Shown piece after piece: positions 1-6,784 of a stretch of 11,378 nucleotides of DNA. The stretch is from Oscillospiraceae bacterium (GTDB lineage Bacteria; Bacillota; Clostridia; Oscillospirales; Oscillospiraceae), in NCBI GenBank assembly GCA_017458025.1, contig JAFTGG010000272.1, positions 1 through 11,378 on the forward strand, given 5' to 3'. The notes under the pieces are model-generated. The model saw nothing but the letters and a program-made list of their open reading frames with translations. It searched no databases and was not told the DNA's origin. The first letter of the stretch is position 1. Each line of letters begins with the position of its first letter. A program made the position numbers and the translations under genes.

Positions 1-9
1 CCGTTTCCC

Positions 10-38
10 ATCATACGCCGCCGCGCGTCGAAACGCAA
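10..38 (-). promoter_or_regulatory. Possible leftward promoter at the left edge
   Basis: Read on the minus strand, a TATGAT hexamer (10-15) lies 17 bp downstream of TTGCGT (33-38). This is a good -10 box and a poor -35 box (three of six matches). It would drive transcription off the left edge, where the first gene is not visible. No Shine-Dalgarno sequence or credible start codon lies between it and the edge. The 1-225 stretch otherwise shows no gene that I can support on either strand. Confidence 0.35.
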
Positions 39-225
39 GGGAATTTGTTGGATTTTTAAGGAGCGCCGCATCATTCGTGTGCGCAAATTGCGCTGCCGGA
101 AATTTCGGCAAACGGCACAAAATTCCGCATGGCGTGCTGACGCATGGTCAAGGCCATATAACGAACATTTCCGCAAGCAAGATACGCGCGTCGAATTGTG
201 CGGTGCCTCAAAAGGCGATCTGCCT

Positions 226-1080
226 TTACAGCTTGTGGAAGCGCGGCTCCATGTGCTCGAACGTGCAGAAATAGCGAAAGCCCAGCTCGTCGCGCAGAAT
301 CTGCCGGCCCTCATCCCAATGCCCCGCAAGGCGTTCCGGCCGGTGGGCGTCGCTGCCGATGGTCACGATCTCTCCGCCGAGGTCGCGGTAGAGCCGCAAA
401 ATGTCGCGGCAGGGCTGCGTGTCCTGCAGGCGATAGCGCCAGCTGGCGGTGTTAAGCTCGATCCCTTTCCCCTTTTGGATCGCCGTGCGCAGGATCTCGG
501 CGACGACGTCCCGCACCTTCGCGAACGGGTACTCGCCCGCCGGATCGTAACGCCGCATCACGTCGAGATGCGCGAGCACACAGTAGCGGTCAAACGCCCG
601 CGCCACATGCAGCAGTTCTTCAAAGTAGCGCGCGTTGTATTCGTCCTGCGTCTTCCCCTTCATGAACTCCGGCGGATAAAATTCCAGATCGTCGATCTGG
701 TGCACGCTGAGCAGAATAAAGTCCAGCTCGTCCCGCCAGCGTTCGTACAGGGCGTCGAACCGCGCCGCCGTGTGCCGCTGTACGCCAAACTCCAATCCCT
801 GCCGGATAACGATCCGGCCGCTATAGCTGCGCCGCAGCTCGCGGAGCCTGTCGAAGTAGCGCGGATAGTCGACGTTGCGATACGTCAAGCCGTTCCAAAC
901 CTTCGGCTCGCCCTCGTCCCAATCCGTCATCACGCCGTAATCGACATGATCGGTAAAGCAAAGCTCATTCAGCCCCAGCTCAATCGCGCGCCCGACCTGC
1001 GTCTTCATGGGCGTCCTGCTGTCGAAGCTGAAATCGCTGTGAACGTGATAGTCCGCCCGATATCCGGTTTCAGCCGCCAT
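226..1080 (-). CDS. PHP-domain phosphatase, HisJ (histidinol-phosphatase) type
   Basis: This 284-residue protein is a PHP-fold metallophosphoesterase, expected to remove phosphate from a small phosphorylated metabolite in the cytoplasm. The full metal-binding set is visible: H12-x-H14-x-D16 (YHVHSD), D44-H45 (FTDH), E97 (GLEFG), H127 (SVHQID), H171 (LAHLD) and D244-x-H246 (GSDAH), spaced as in HisJ histidinol-phosphatases. The start chosen is the ATG at 1080, because the motif-bearing N-terminus begins there. It overlaps the end of the upstream isomerase by 11 bp, so translation is probably coupled. An in-frame ATG at 1149 would add 23 arginine-rich residues lying inside the isomerase gene. 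No other histidine gene is nearby, so histidine synthesis is unlikely. As last gene of the transketolase/isomerase operon it probably acts on a sugar phosphate or pathway by-product, but the substrate is unknown. Family confidence is high; physiological role is open. Confidence 0.88.
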   Translation of the reverse strand: MAAETGYRADYHVHSDFSFDSRTPMKTQVGRAIELGLNELCFTDHVDYGVMTDWDEGEPKVWNGLTYRNVDYPRYFDRLRELRRSYSGRIVIRQGLEFGVQRHTAARFDALYERWRDELDFILLSVHQIDDLEFYPPEFMKGKTQDEYNARYFEELLHVARAFDRYCVLAHLDVMRRYDPAGEYPFAKVRDVVAEILRTAIQKGKGIELNTASWRYRLQDTQPCRDILRLYRDLGGEIVTIGSDAHRPERLAGHWDEGRQILRDELGFRYFCTFEHMEPRFHKL

Positions 1081-1546
1081 AGACGCCGTCTTCGATCGCT
1101 TGCACCTGCGCGGCGAACTTGCGCATGTTTTCCGCGCGCCAATCCTCAAGGTCCTGACACCAATCGGTGGCGAGGAAGGTCTTGACCATCTCCACCGCCA
1201 TTTCGGGGCCGACGATCCAGCCGCCCATGCACAGGACGTTCGCGTTGTTGATCGCGCGCGCCATCTTCGCGGAGTAGACGCTCTCGCACGCGACGGCGTG
1301 CACGCCCTTGAACTTGTTCGCGACGATACTCATACCCGCGCCGGTGCCGCAGATGAGGATCGCCCTGTCGTATATGCCGTCCCGCACCTTTGGCGCGACC
1401 TCGCTCGCCACCTGATAGTAGGGGCGGACGTGTTCGAGGTCGGTGGCGCCGAGGTCGTCGAACGCAGCGCCCGCTTCGGTCAGATACGCCTTGACCGCTT
1501 CTTTCGCGGAAAAGCCGGATTTGTCGCTTCCGATCGCAATTTTCAT
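1070..1546 (-). CDS. RpiB/LacA/LacB-family isomerase, candidate 4-deoxy-4-sulfoerythrose isomerase (SqwI-like)
   Basis: This 158-residue protein of the ribose-5-phosphate isomerase B fold interconverts an aldose and a ketose. The catalytic loop ILICGTGAGMSIVANK (residues 63-78, C66 as likely base, T68 beside it) is intact. The family's DHAGF motif reads DKSGF (K9 for His), and the usual HND motif reads INN (I99 for the His assigned to ring opening). The usual YPDYA reads RPYYQ (R41, Y43). The arginine-rich GGRHxRRV tail is replaced by a segment with R137, R142 and K143. In the sulfo-TK pathway an RpiB homologue, SqwI, isomerises 4-deoxy-4-sulfoerythrose to 4-deoxy-4-sulfoerythrulose, and the transketolase neighbours support that role. 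The ATG at 1546 follows an AGGGAG site, 13 bp after the transketolase C-subunit stop. A housekeeping ribose-5-phosphate isomerase, or a tetrulose-phosphate isomerase like EryI, are alternatives. Confidence 0.85.
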   Translation of the reverse strand: MKIAIGSDKSGFSAKEAVKAYLTEAGAAFDDLGATDLEHVRPYYQVASEVAPKVRDGIYDRAILICGTGAGMSIVANKFKGVHAVACESVYSAKMARAINNANVLCMGGWIVGPEMAVEMVKTFLATDWCQDLEDWRAENMRKFAAQVQAIEDGVYGG

Positions 1547-1559
1547 CGTTTTTTCTCCC

Positions 1560-2483
1560 TTATTTGAGTTTGAGCGCTTCTTTCGCGCGCCGGACGACGT
1601 TCTCCGGCGTCAGGCCGAACGTCTCGCGCAGATACGGCAGCTTGCCGACCTCGCCGAAGCGGTCCTCCACACCGACGGCGCAGACGGGGATCTTCTCCCG
1701 CGCCAGCGCCTCAAGCACCGCGGAGTGCAGGCCGCCGATGACGTTGTGGTTCTCCACCGTCAGCACCGCGCCGGTCCTGCGCGCGGAGGCGACGACCGTC
1801 TCGCGGTCAATGGGCTTGACGGTGTGGACGTTGACGACCTCGGCGCTGACGCCCTCCGCCTCCAGCCGCTTCGCCGCTTCGAGCGTATCGGGCGTCGGCA
1901 GGCCGCTGACAAAAATGGAAATGTCCTTACCCTCGCGGAGAATATCCGCTTTAAAGAGATCGAACCGATAGCCCTCGCCAAAGACGCGCGGCAGCTCCTT
2001 GCGGAACAGGCGCACATAGACGCAGCCGTCATAATCGTTGATGACGGGCAGCGCCGCGCGCAGTTGGATATCGTCCACCGGCTCGAAGATGACGATGCCG
2101 GGCAGCGAACGCAGCACGCCGACGTCCTCCATGCTCATGTGCGTGCCGCCGTTGAGCTCCGCGGAGATGCCCGGATCGGTACCGACGACCTTGACGTTGC
2201 GCTTGGCGTAGAGAATGGAAATGGCGATCTGATCGCAGACGCGCCGCGTCGCGAACGGGGTAAAGCTCTCGATCCACGGCTTGAAGCCGTAGCTCGCAAG
2301 CCCCGCGGCGATGGACGCCATATTCTGCTCGGCGACGCCGCAGTCAAACATCTGGTTCGGGAAACGCTTGTAGAGCCCCAGCGTGCCGCTGGCGCGCGAG
2401 AGGTCGGCGTCGACGATGCAGACGTGCTTGTCCGCTTCCATCAGCCCCGCCATGACCTCGGCGTAAACAGCCCTCATTTCCAT
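1560..2483 (-). CDS. Transketolase C-terminal subunit (candidate sulfofructose transketolase, SqwGH type)
   Basis: This 307-residue protein is the second half of a split, thiamine-diphosphate-dependent transketolase. It carries the pyrimidine-binding domain and the C-terminal transketolase domain. Visible motifs are VDADLSRASGT (residues 24-34), the cofactor-activating glutamate E52 in GVAEQNM, H115 in NGGTHMSMED (usual form DGxSHQxxED) and the late VENHNVIGGLHSAV segment. It should pair with the N-subunit encoded immediately upstream and transfer C2 ketol units to glyceraldehyde-3-phosphate. In sulfo-TK clusters such a pair cleaves 6-deoxy-6-sulfofructose and then 4-deoxy-4-sulfoerythrulose. 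The start is the ATG at 2483, only 2 nt after the N-subunit stop, with a G-rich site at 2489-2496; a second in-frame ATG lies at 2477. An upstream in-frame extension to 2852 runs inside the N-subunit gene and is not real. Family assignment is secure; sulfosugar specificity rests on context. Confidence 0.93.
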   Translation of the reverse strand: MEMRAVYAEVMAGLMEADKHVCIVDADLSRASGTLGLYKRFPNQMFDCGVAEQNMASIAAGLASYGFKPWIESFTPFATRRVCDQIAISILYAKRNVKVVGTDPGISAELNGGTHMSMEDVGVLRSLPGIVIFEPVDDIQLRAALPVINDYDGCVYVRLFRKELPRVFGEGYRFDLFKADILREGKDISIFVSGLPTPDTLEAAKRLEAEGVSAEVVNVHTVKPIDRETVVASARRTGAVLTVENHNVIGGLHSAVLEALAREKIPVCAVGVEDRFGEVGKLPYLRETFGLTPENVVRRAKEALKLK

Positions 2484-2485
2484 GC

Positions 2486-3310
2486 TCACACCCCCCTGAT
2501 CTCCGCGACCGCGCGGCACGCGTCCTCCTCGGACAGCGCCGCGTTGTGGTTGAGCGCGCCCATCGCCTCGATGAACGACACGCCGCAGCCCTTGACCGTG
2601 CGCAGCAGCACCATCGTCGGCTTGCCGCCGCCGCGGTTCCGCTTTGCCCGCTCGATGGCGTCTTTGATGGCGAACGGGTCGTTGCCCTCCGCCACGTCGA
2701 TGACGTGCCAGCCAAACGCCGCCCACTTGTCGGCAAGCGGCGCGACGTCGTTCACCTCCGCGACCGCCCCGTCGATCTGATAGCCGTTGCAGTCGGTAAA
2801 CGCGATGAGATTGTCGAGCTTCTTGGCTGCCGCGAACATCGCCGCTTCCCAAATCTGCCCCTCCTGCGACTCGCCGTCGCCGATGAGGGTGTAGATGGTC
2901 GCGCCGTCGCCCTCGACCTGCGAGCCGAGCGCCGCGCCCACCGCGCAGGAGAAGCCCTGTCCCAGCGAGCCGGTGGTCATGTCGATGCCGGCCGTACGGT
3001 TCATGTCGCAGTGGCTCGGCAGATTCGTGCCGCCCGCGTTGAGCGTCAGCAGCAAATCCTTTTCAAAATAGCCGCGGTTTGCCAGCGTCGCGTACACCGC
3101 CGGACCGGCGTGGCCCTTGGAGCAGATAAAGCGGTCGCGCCCCGCCATCCGCGGCTGCTTCGGATCAATACGCATCTCCTCGAAATACAGCACCGCCAGC
3201 AGGTCGACGACCGACAGACAGCCGCCGATGTGTCCCACGCCGAGACGCCCGATGCTCATCACCGTATCGCAGCGGATATTGCGGCAGACCTCTTTGATAT
3301 CGCAGTCCAA
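2486..3310 (-). CDS. Transketolase N-terminal subunit (candidate sulfofructose transketolase, SqwGH type)
   Basis: This 274-residue protein is the thiamine-diphosphate-binding half of a two-subunit transketolase and the first gene of the leftward operon. Motifs: VGHIGGCLS (residues 25-33, usual SGHPGGSLS), SKGHAG with H67, PSH with H100, TTGSLGQGF (112-120), and the diphosphate/Mg site G144-DGE to N175 in FTDCNG. Near the C-terminus, the histidine of the usual WHG motif appears as N254-H255 in LNHN when aligned without gaps, which is unusual in a substrate-contacting position. The start is TTG at 3310: an AGGAGG sits 8 nt upstream, and the protein begins just where transketolases do. The ATG at 3327 is out of frame and M18 would remove conserved sequence. 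With its partner it would carry out both C2 transfers of sulfoglycolysis by transketolase, or ordinary pentose-phosphate transfers if context misleads. Confidence 0.93.
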   Translation of the reverse strand: MDCDIKEVCRNIRCDTVMSIGRLGVGHIGGCLSVVDLLAVLYFEEMRIDPKQPRMAGRDRFICSKGHAGPAVYATLANRGYFEKDLLLTLNAGGTNLPSHCDMNRTAGIDMTTGSLGQGFSCAVGAALGSQVEGDGATIYTLIGDGESQEGQIWEAAMFAAAKKLDNLIAFTDCNGYQIDGAVAEVNDVAPLADKWAAFGWHVIDVAEGNDPFAIKDAIERAKRNRGGGKPTMVLLRTVKGCGVSFIEAMGALNHNAALSEEDACRAVAEIRGV

Positions 3311-3318
3311 TGCAGGTC

Positions 3319-3324
3319 CCTCCT
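3319..3324 (-). promoter_or_regulatory. Ribosome binding site that fixes a TTG start
   Basis: On the minus strand this is a perfect AGGAGG, 8 nt before the TTG at 3310. It is the strongest argument for that non-ATG start of the transketolase N-subunit. The nearby ATG at 3327 lies upstream of the site and out of frame. Confidence 0.8.
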
Positions 3325-3342
3325 CATGGATTTATTCAATTT

Positions 3343-3371
3343 AGTGTAGTCTCTTTTGTGACATTTGTCAA
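3343..3371 (-). promoter_or_regulatory. Sigma-A-type promoter of the transketolase operon
   Basis: Read on the minus strand there is a perfect -35 box TTGACA (3366-3371), a 17-bp spacer and a -10 box TACACT (3343-3348, four of six matches). Transcription should begin near 3336, leaving a short leader before the AGGAGG at 3319-3324. The -35 box is 12 bp from the -35 box of the opposite promoter, so one bound protein could affect both operons. Confidence 0.75.
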
Positions 3372-3389
3372 TAAAAAAGACTGTTGACA
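3359..3389. promoter_or_regulatory. Candidate shared operator between divergent promoters
   Basis: An inverted repeat TGACA-TT-TGTCA (3359-3370) overlaps the leftward -35 box. A second copy of TGACA lies at 3385-3389 inside the rightward -35 box, and TGTCAA (3366-3371) and TTGACA (3384-3389) form a 6-bp inverted repeat 12 bp apart. Part of this symmetry follows from two identical -35 boxes facing apart. The 3359-3363 arm is not explained that way and could be a repressor half-site. No regulator gene is in the window. Confidence 0.35.
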
Positions 3390-3412
3390 CGCTTTTCTTC
3401 GGCAGTTATGAT
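3384..3412 (+). promoter_or_regulatory. Near-consensus sigma-A promoter of the isomerase/GH31/transporter operon
   Basis: There is a perfect TTGACA (3384-3389), a 17-bp spacer and TATGAT (3407-3412, five of six matches). Initiation is expected near 3419, giving a leader of about 27 nt that holds GGAGG at 3435-3439, 6 nt before the ATG at 3446. A core promoter this strong suggests that expression is held down by a repressor when substrate is absent. Confidence 0.85.
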
Positions 3413-3445
3413 AAGAAAAGAGAATATTTCCGCCGGAGGTTATCT

Positions 3446-4783
3446 ATGCCTGCTTTTCAACTCGCATACGTTCCGGTGGGCGTGCCCACCTTTCATTTAG
3501 AAAGCGCGCAGGAGCAGTTCGACCGCTCCGCCGCGCTGCTCAAAAGCGTCGAGCCGGACGTAAGCGTGCCGGACAAAATGCTGCTCACGCTCGACGACCT
3601 CGCCGCGTATCTCGACACGCTCGCGCCGGACGCGGTCGTGTTTCAGAACCTCACGTTCGCCAATGCGGCATACATGTCCGAGGTGCTGCGGCGCTTTCGA
3701 TGCCCCGTCCTGCTCTGGACGCTGCGCGAGCCGGTCATCGACGGCGGGCGGCTGCGGCTCAACTCTCTCACCGGCGCGTACAGCGCGGCGAACACGCTGC
3801 GCGCGTTCGGGCAGAAGCGCTTCAGCTACGTTTTCGGCGCGCCTGACGAGGCGTCGGTTTACGAGGCGGTCCGCGCGTTCGTCGGCGCGGCGCGTGTCCG
3901 CTGCGGTATGCGCTCGCTCCGCATGGCGGCGGTCGGTCACACGCCGCAGGGCTTCGGCTTCGGCCGCGCGCTCGACACGGAATTGATGAGCAAATTCGGC
4001 GTTGAGCTGACCGCCGTCGAGGCGCGGGAGCTCATCGACGACGCGAAGGGCTGCAGCGACGCGAAATGCGCCGCGTTTCTCGAAAAAACGGCGCGCGCGA
4101 CCCGCGGCTTCGACAAAACGCCGGACAGAAACCGTCTCGACCACGCGCGGCTGTATAAGGCATACGCCGATTTCGTGCGGAAGAACCGCATCGGCGCGCT
4201 TGCGTCGCGCTGCTGGCCCGACTTCTTCACCGCTTACGGCACACCTGTCTGCGCGGTGCTGTCGCTGCTGAACGACGACGGCGTCGCGAGCGCGTGCGAG
4301 GCGGACGTCTACGGCGCGCTCTCGATGTGGGTCGGCATGCAGCTCTCCGGCGAGCCGGTCTTTTTCGGCGATCCCGTGTCGCTCGACGAAGCGGAGAACA
4401 CTGTCACGTTCTGGCACTGCGGCGCGGCGGCGTGCTCGCTCGCGCGCAAGGACACCGGCGCGGTGGTCGGCGTGCACCCAAACCGCAAGATCGGCCCCGC
4501 GATGGATTTCGGCTGCGAAGCGTTCCCCGAGGCGACCGTCTTCCGCATCGGGCGCGAGCCGGACGGTTCGTTCCGCTTCTTGATCCTCGAAGGCGAGGCG
4601 CTCGACAAGCCCAAGCAGTTCACCGGCGCCTCCATCGTCGTGCGAACGGCGCTTGACGCCCGCGCGGCAGTCGAACGCAGCGTCGAGGCGGGCTTTGAAC
4701 CGCACTTTGTCGTGATGAAGGGCCATCACGACGCCGCGCTGGAGGCGCTGGCGAAAATGCTGGAGATCGAGGTGTGGCGATGA
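3446..4783 (+). CDS. L-fucose/L-arabinose-isomerase-fold ketol isomerase, candidate sulfoquinovose isomerase (SqvD/SftI-like)
   Basis: This 445-residue protein has the two-part architecture of the FucI/AraA fold. Residues 1-150 are an alpha/beta domain, followed by SRCWPDF (254-260), SACEADVYGALSMW (282-295), FFGDP (306-310), FWHCG (322-326) and a final KGHHDAAL (425-432). Likely metal and catalytic ligands are E285 or D287, D309, H324 and H427/H428. The family isomerises aldoses to ketoses with a divalent metal. Relatives in sulfo-transaldolase and sulfo-TK clusters convert sulfoquinovose to 6-deoxy-6-sulfofructose, which fits the next gene (a sulfoquinovosidase-type GH31) and the divergent transketolase. 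The ATG at 3446 is chosen for the GGAGG 6 nt upstream. An in-frame ATG-like start at 3365 would put the promoter inside the gene. The stop overlaps the next start (ATGA). True L-fucose isomerase is unlikely: the protein is far shorter than FucI and no fucose kinase or aldolase is nearby. Confidence 0.82.
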   Translation: MPAFQLAYVPVGVPTFHLESAQEQFDRSAALLKSVEPDVSVPDKMLLTLDDLAAYLDTLAPDAVVFQNLTFANAAYMSEVLRRFRCPVLLWTLREPVIDGGRLRLNSLTGAYSAANTLRAFGQKRFSYVFGAPDEASVYEAVRAFVGAARVRCGMRSLRMAAVGHTPQGFGFGRALDTELMSKFGVELTAVEARELIDDAKGCSDAKCAAFLEKTARATRGFDKTPDRNRLDHARLYKAYADFVRKNRIGALASRCWPDFFTAYGTPVCAVLSLLNDDGVASACEADVYGALSMWVGMQLSGEPVFFGDPVSLDEAENTVTFWHCGAAACSLARKDTGAVVGVHPNRKIGPAMDFGCEAFPEATVFRIGREPDGSFRFLILEGEALDKPKQFTGASIVVRTALDARAAVERSVEAGFEPHFVVMKGHHDAALEALAKMLEIEVWR

Positions 4784-6783
4784 CGTTTCAAACCGAGCTT
4801 TCCGGCGGGCGCTGGACGCTGACGGCGGACGGCGCGACGCTGCTTGAACATACGGCGGTTTCTCCGTTCATCACCGCCGTGCGGCATGAGAAAACCTACA
4901 AAGCGGCGCGCGGCAGCGTTAAGGAGCGTGTGCGCGAGATCGAGCGTATCCCGCTCGCCGCGGCTGAGCGCCCGTCGGCGGATACCGTCGTTTTCTCCGG
5001 CGGCGGGCACCGCGTGAGCGCGTCGCTCTCGGAGCGCGGCGGCGCGGTGCGGCTCGATTTTACCGGCGCGGACGGCTGGGCGTATGAGTTCCGCCTCCCC
5101 GCCATCGACGGCGAAGCGGTGTTCGGCGGCGGCGAGCAGTACCGGCAGGTGAACCTGCGCGGCGAACGCGTCGTCAATCTGGTCTCCGAGCACATCAAAG
5201 CGTCGACCGTGCTGCAAAAGGCGGTCCTGCCGCGAGCGCTGTACCGCGAAAAGCGGCACAAGGACATCGGTTCTTACGCGCCGATGCCTGTGTTTGTCAC
5301 CGACAGGGGCAGGCTGATCCTCTTTGATACCACGGCGGACGGCATATCGCGCTTCGGCGCCGGCGCCTACGCGTTCCGCTTTGACCGCTGCCCCGACGCG
5401 CTGCTGCTCGCGCGCGGCAAAAGCTATCGCGAGCTGTCCGCCGTTCTCGCGGCGCAGTACAAAAACCGGCAGTATATCCCCGATTGGTGCCGTGACGGCA
5501 TGATCCTGAGCATTCAGGGCGGCACGGACGCCATTTTAAATAAGACCGCCGCGATGCTCGACGCCGGCGCCGCGATCAGCGGCGTATGGAGTCAGGATTG
5601 GTGCGGCGAAAAGCGCACCGTCATGGGCAAGCAGGTCTGTTGGAATTGGGAAGCCGACGAAACGCTCTATCCCAAGCTGAAAGACGCGATCTCCGTGCTG
5701 AACGGACGCGGCGTGCGCTTCCTCGCCTACATTAATCCCTATCTCGTTCGGGACGGGCGGCTCTACAATTTATTTAAGGAAAAGGGTTGGCTCATCACGC
5801 GCCGAAGCGGCGAGATCTATCACATGCAATCCACGACCTTCGATGCGGGTATGATCGACCTCACGAATCCGGACGCCGCCGCGTACACCAAGGACACGCT
5901 CATCAAAAGGAACATGCTGGATCTCGGCGTTTCTGGCTGGATGGCGGACTTCGGCGAATACCTGCCCGTCGACTGCGTGCTGCACGACGGCGATCCGAAG
6001 CTGCTGCACAACGAATGGCCGATGCTGTGGGCGAAGCTCAACCGCGAGGCGGTCGAGGAGTACGGCAAGGACGACGTGTTCTTTTTCATGCGCTCCGGTT
6101 ATCTCGGCATTCAGGAGTACGCGCCGACGCTTTGGAACGGCGACCAGCACACGGACTACACCAAGGACTACGGGCTCCCCTGCGTTATGCCCGCGAGCTT
6201 TTCGCTCGGCTTCTCCGGCGCGCCGATGGTGCACTGCGACGCGGGCGGCTTTTTCTCGTTCGGCAAGATGAAACGCGACGACGAGCTGTTTATCCGCTGG
6301 ATGGAACTGTGCGCGTTCAGCCTGCTGATGCGCTCGCACGAGTCGATCCGCCCGTGGGCGAACGCACAGTTCGACGCGGAGGCGGTCACGCCGCATACGG
6401 TGCGGCTCACAAACGTCTACAGGGCGCTGAAGCCTTACCTCGCGCAGTGCGTCGATGAGGCGCGAAACGGCGTACCCGCGCTGCGCCCCGACTTCTACGA
6501 GGCGATGGACTACGGCGCGAGCCGCGATCCGTATTCGTACTTCCTCGGCGGCGAGCTGTACGTCTGTCCCGTCATCAAACGCAAAGCGCGCACACGCAAG
6601 GTATATCTGCCAAAAGGCGTGTGGGTGCACTTCTGGACCGGCAAGGTCTACACCGGCGACGAAGCGTACACCGTACCCGCGCCGCTGGGCGAGATTCCCG
6701 TATTCTACCGCGCGAACGGCGAGCACATCGCCCTGTTCCGCGAAACAGCCGCCGCATACAAACTACAGGGAGGGGCCAATTGA
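4780..6783 (+). CDS. GH31 alpha-glycosidase of the sulfoquinovosidase (YihQ) group
   Basis: This 667-residue retaining glycosidase should release sulfoquinovose from sulfoquinovosyl glycerol or similar glycosides. An N-terminal beta domain (about 1-230) is followed by the GH31 barrel. The nucleophile is D390 in GWMADFGEYLP and the acid/base is D455 in WNGDQ; both local contexts match E. coli YihQ (D405 and D472) as I recall its sequence. Of YihQ's sulfoquinovose signature Q262-Q288-R301-W304-Y508, motif alignment gives Q246, Q272, Q285, W288 and F491, so Gln replaces Arg and Phe replaces Tyr in the sulfonate pocket. The start is the ATG at 4780, which overlaps the isomerase stop by 4 bp behind GAGGTG; a GTG at 4774 would add two residues. 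No signal peptide is visible, so it acts in the cytoplasm after uptake by the symporter encoded 1 nt downstream. Subfamily assignment is strong; exact substrate is less sure. Confidence 0.9.
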   Translation: MTFQTELSGGRWTLTADGATLLEHTAVSPFITAVRHEKTYKAARGSVKERVREIERIPLAAAERPSADTVVFSGGGHRVSASLSERGGAVRLDFTGADGWAYEFRLPAIDGEAVFGGGEQYRQVNLRGERVVNLVSEHIKASTVLQKAVLPRALYREKRHKDIGSYAPMPVFVTDRGRLILFDTTADGISRFGAGAYAFRFDRCPDALLLARGKSYRELSAVLAAQYKNRQYIPDWCRDGMILSIQGGTDAILNKTAAMLDAGAAISGVWSQDWCGEKRTVMGKQVCWNWEADETLYPKLKDAISVLNGRGVRFLAYINPYLVRDGRLYNLFKEKGWLITRRSGEIYHMQSTTFDAGMIDLTNPDAAAYTKDTLIKRNMLDLGVSGWMADFGEYLPVDCVLHDGDPKLLHNEWPMLWAKLNREAVEEYGKDDVFFFMRSGYLGIQEYAPTLWNGDQHTDYTKDYGLPCVMPASFSLGFSGAPMVHCDAGGFFSFGKMKRDDELFIRWMELCAFSLLMRSHESIRPWANAQFDAEAVTPHTVRLTNVYRALKPYLAQCVDEARNGVPALRPDFYEAMDYGASRDPYSYFLGGELYVCPVIKRKARTRKVYLPKGVWVHFWTGKVYTGDEAYTVPAPLGEIPVFYRANGEHIALFRETAAAYKLQGGAN

Positions 6784-6784
6784 C

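Noticed and set aside
98..127. Imperfect inverted repeat CGGAAATTT / AAAATTCCG
   Set aside because: It has one mismatch and a 13-nt loop, with no T-tract, no second copy and no nearby promoter, so chance is sufficient.
211..227. Short hairpin (AAAGGC / GCCTTT) at the end of the PHP gene as a terminator
   Set aside because: The stem has only 6 bp, its T residues are within the stem, and no free T-tract follows on the minus strand.
79..1185. Long plus-strand open frame at the left end (also 77-274)
   Set aside because: It is antisense to the well-supported PHP gene, has no recognisable motif, and its only AAGGAG (58-63) is too far from the GTG start. GC-rich codon bias on the minus strand keeps this frame open.
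1443..2780. 445-codon plus-strand open frame opposite the transketolase C-subunit
   Set aside because: Its translation is arginine- and alanine-rich without domains, while the opposite strand encodes clear transketolase motifs.
3365..3445. In-frame upstream extension of the FucI-fold isomerase to 3365
   Set aside because: It would begin upstream of the rightward promoter's own -35 and -10 boxes, and the ATG at 3446 has a properly spaced GGAGG.
3497..4729. 410-codon minus-strand open frame inside the isomerase gene
   Set aside because: It is a shadow frame: low-complexity composition, no ribosome binding site, and the plus strand carries the isomerase motifs.
6455..6784. In-frame upstream extension of the symporter to 6455
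   Set aside because: It runs inside the GH31 gene in another frame and adds arginine-rich sequence. The ATG at 6785 has its own GGGAGG site and GPH proteins start there.
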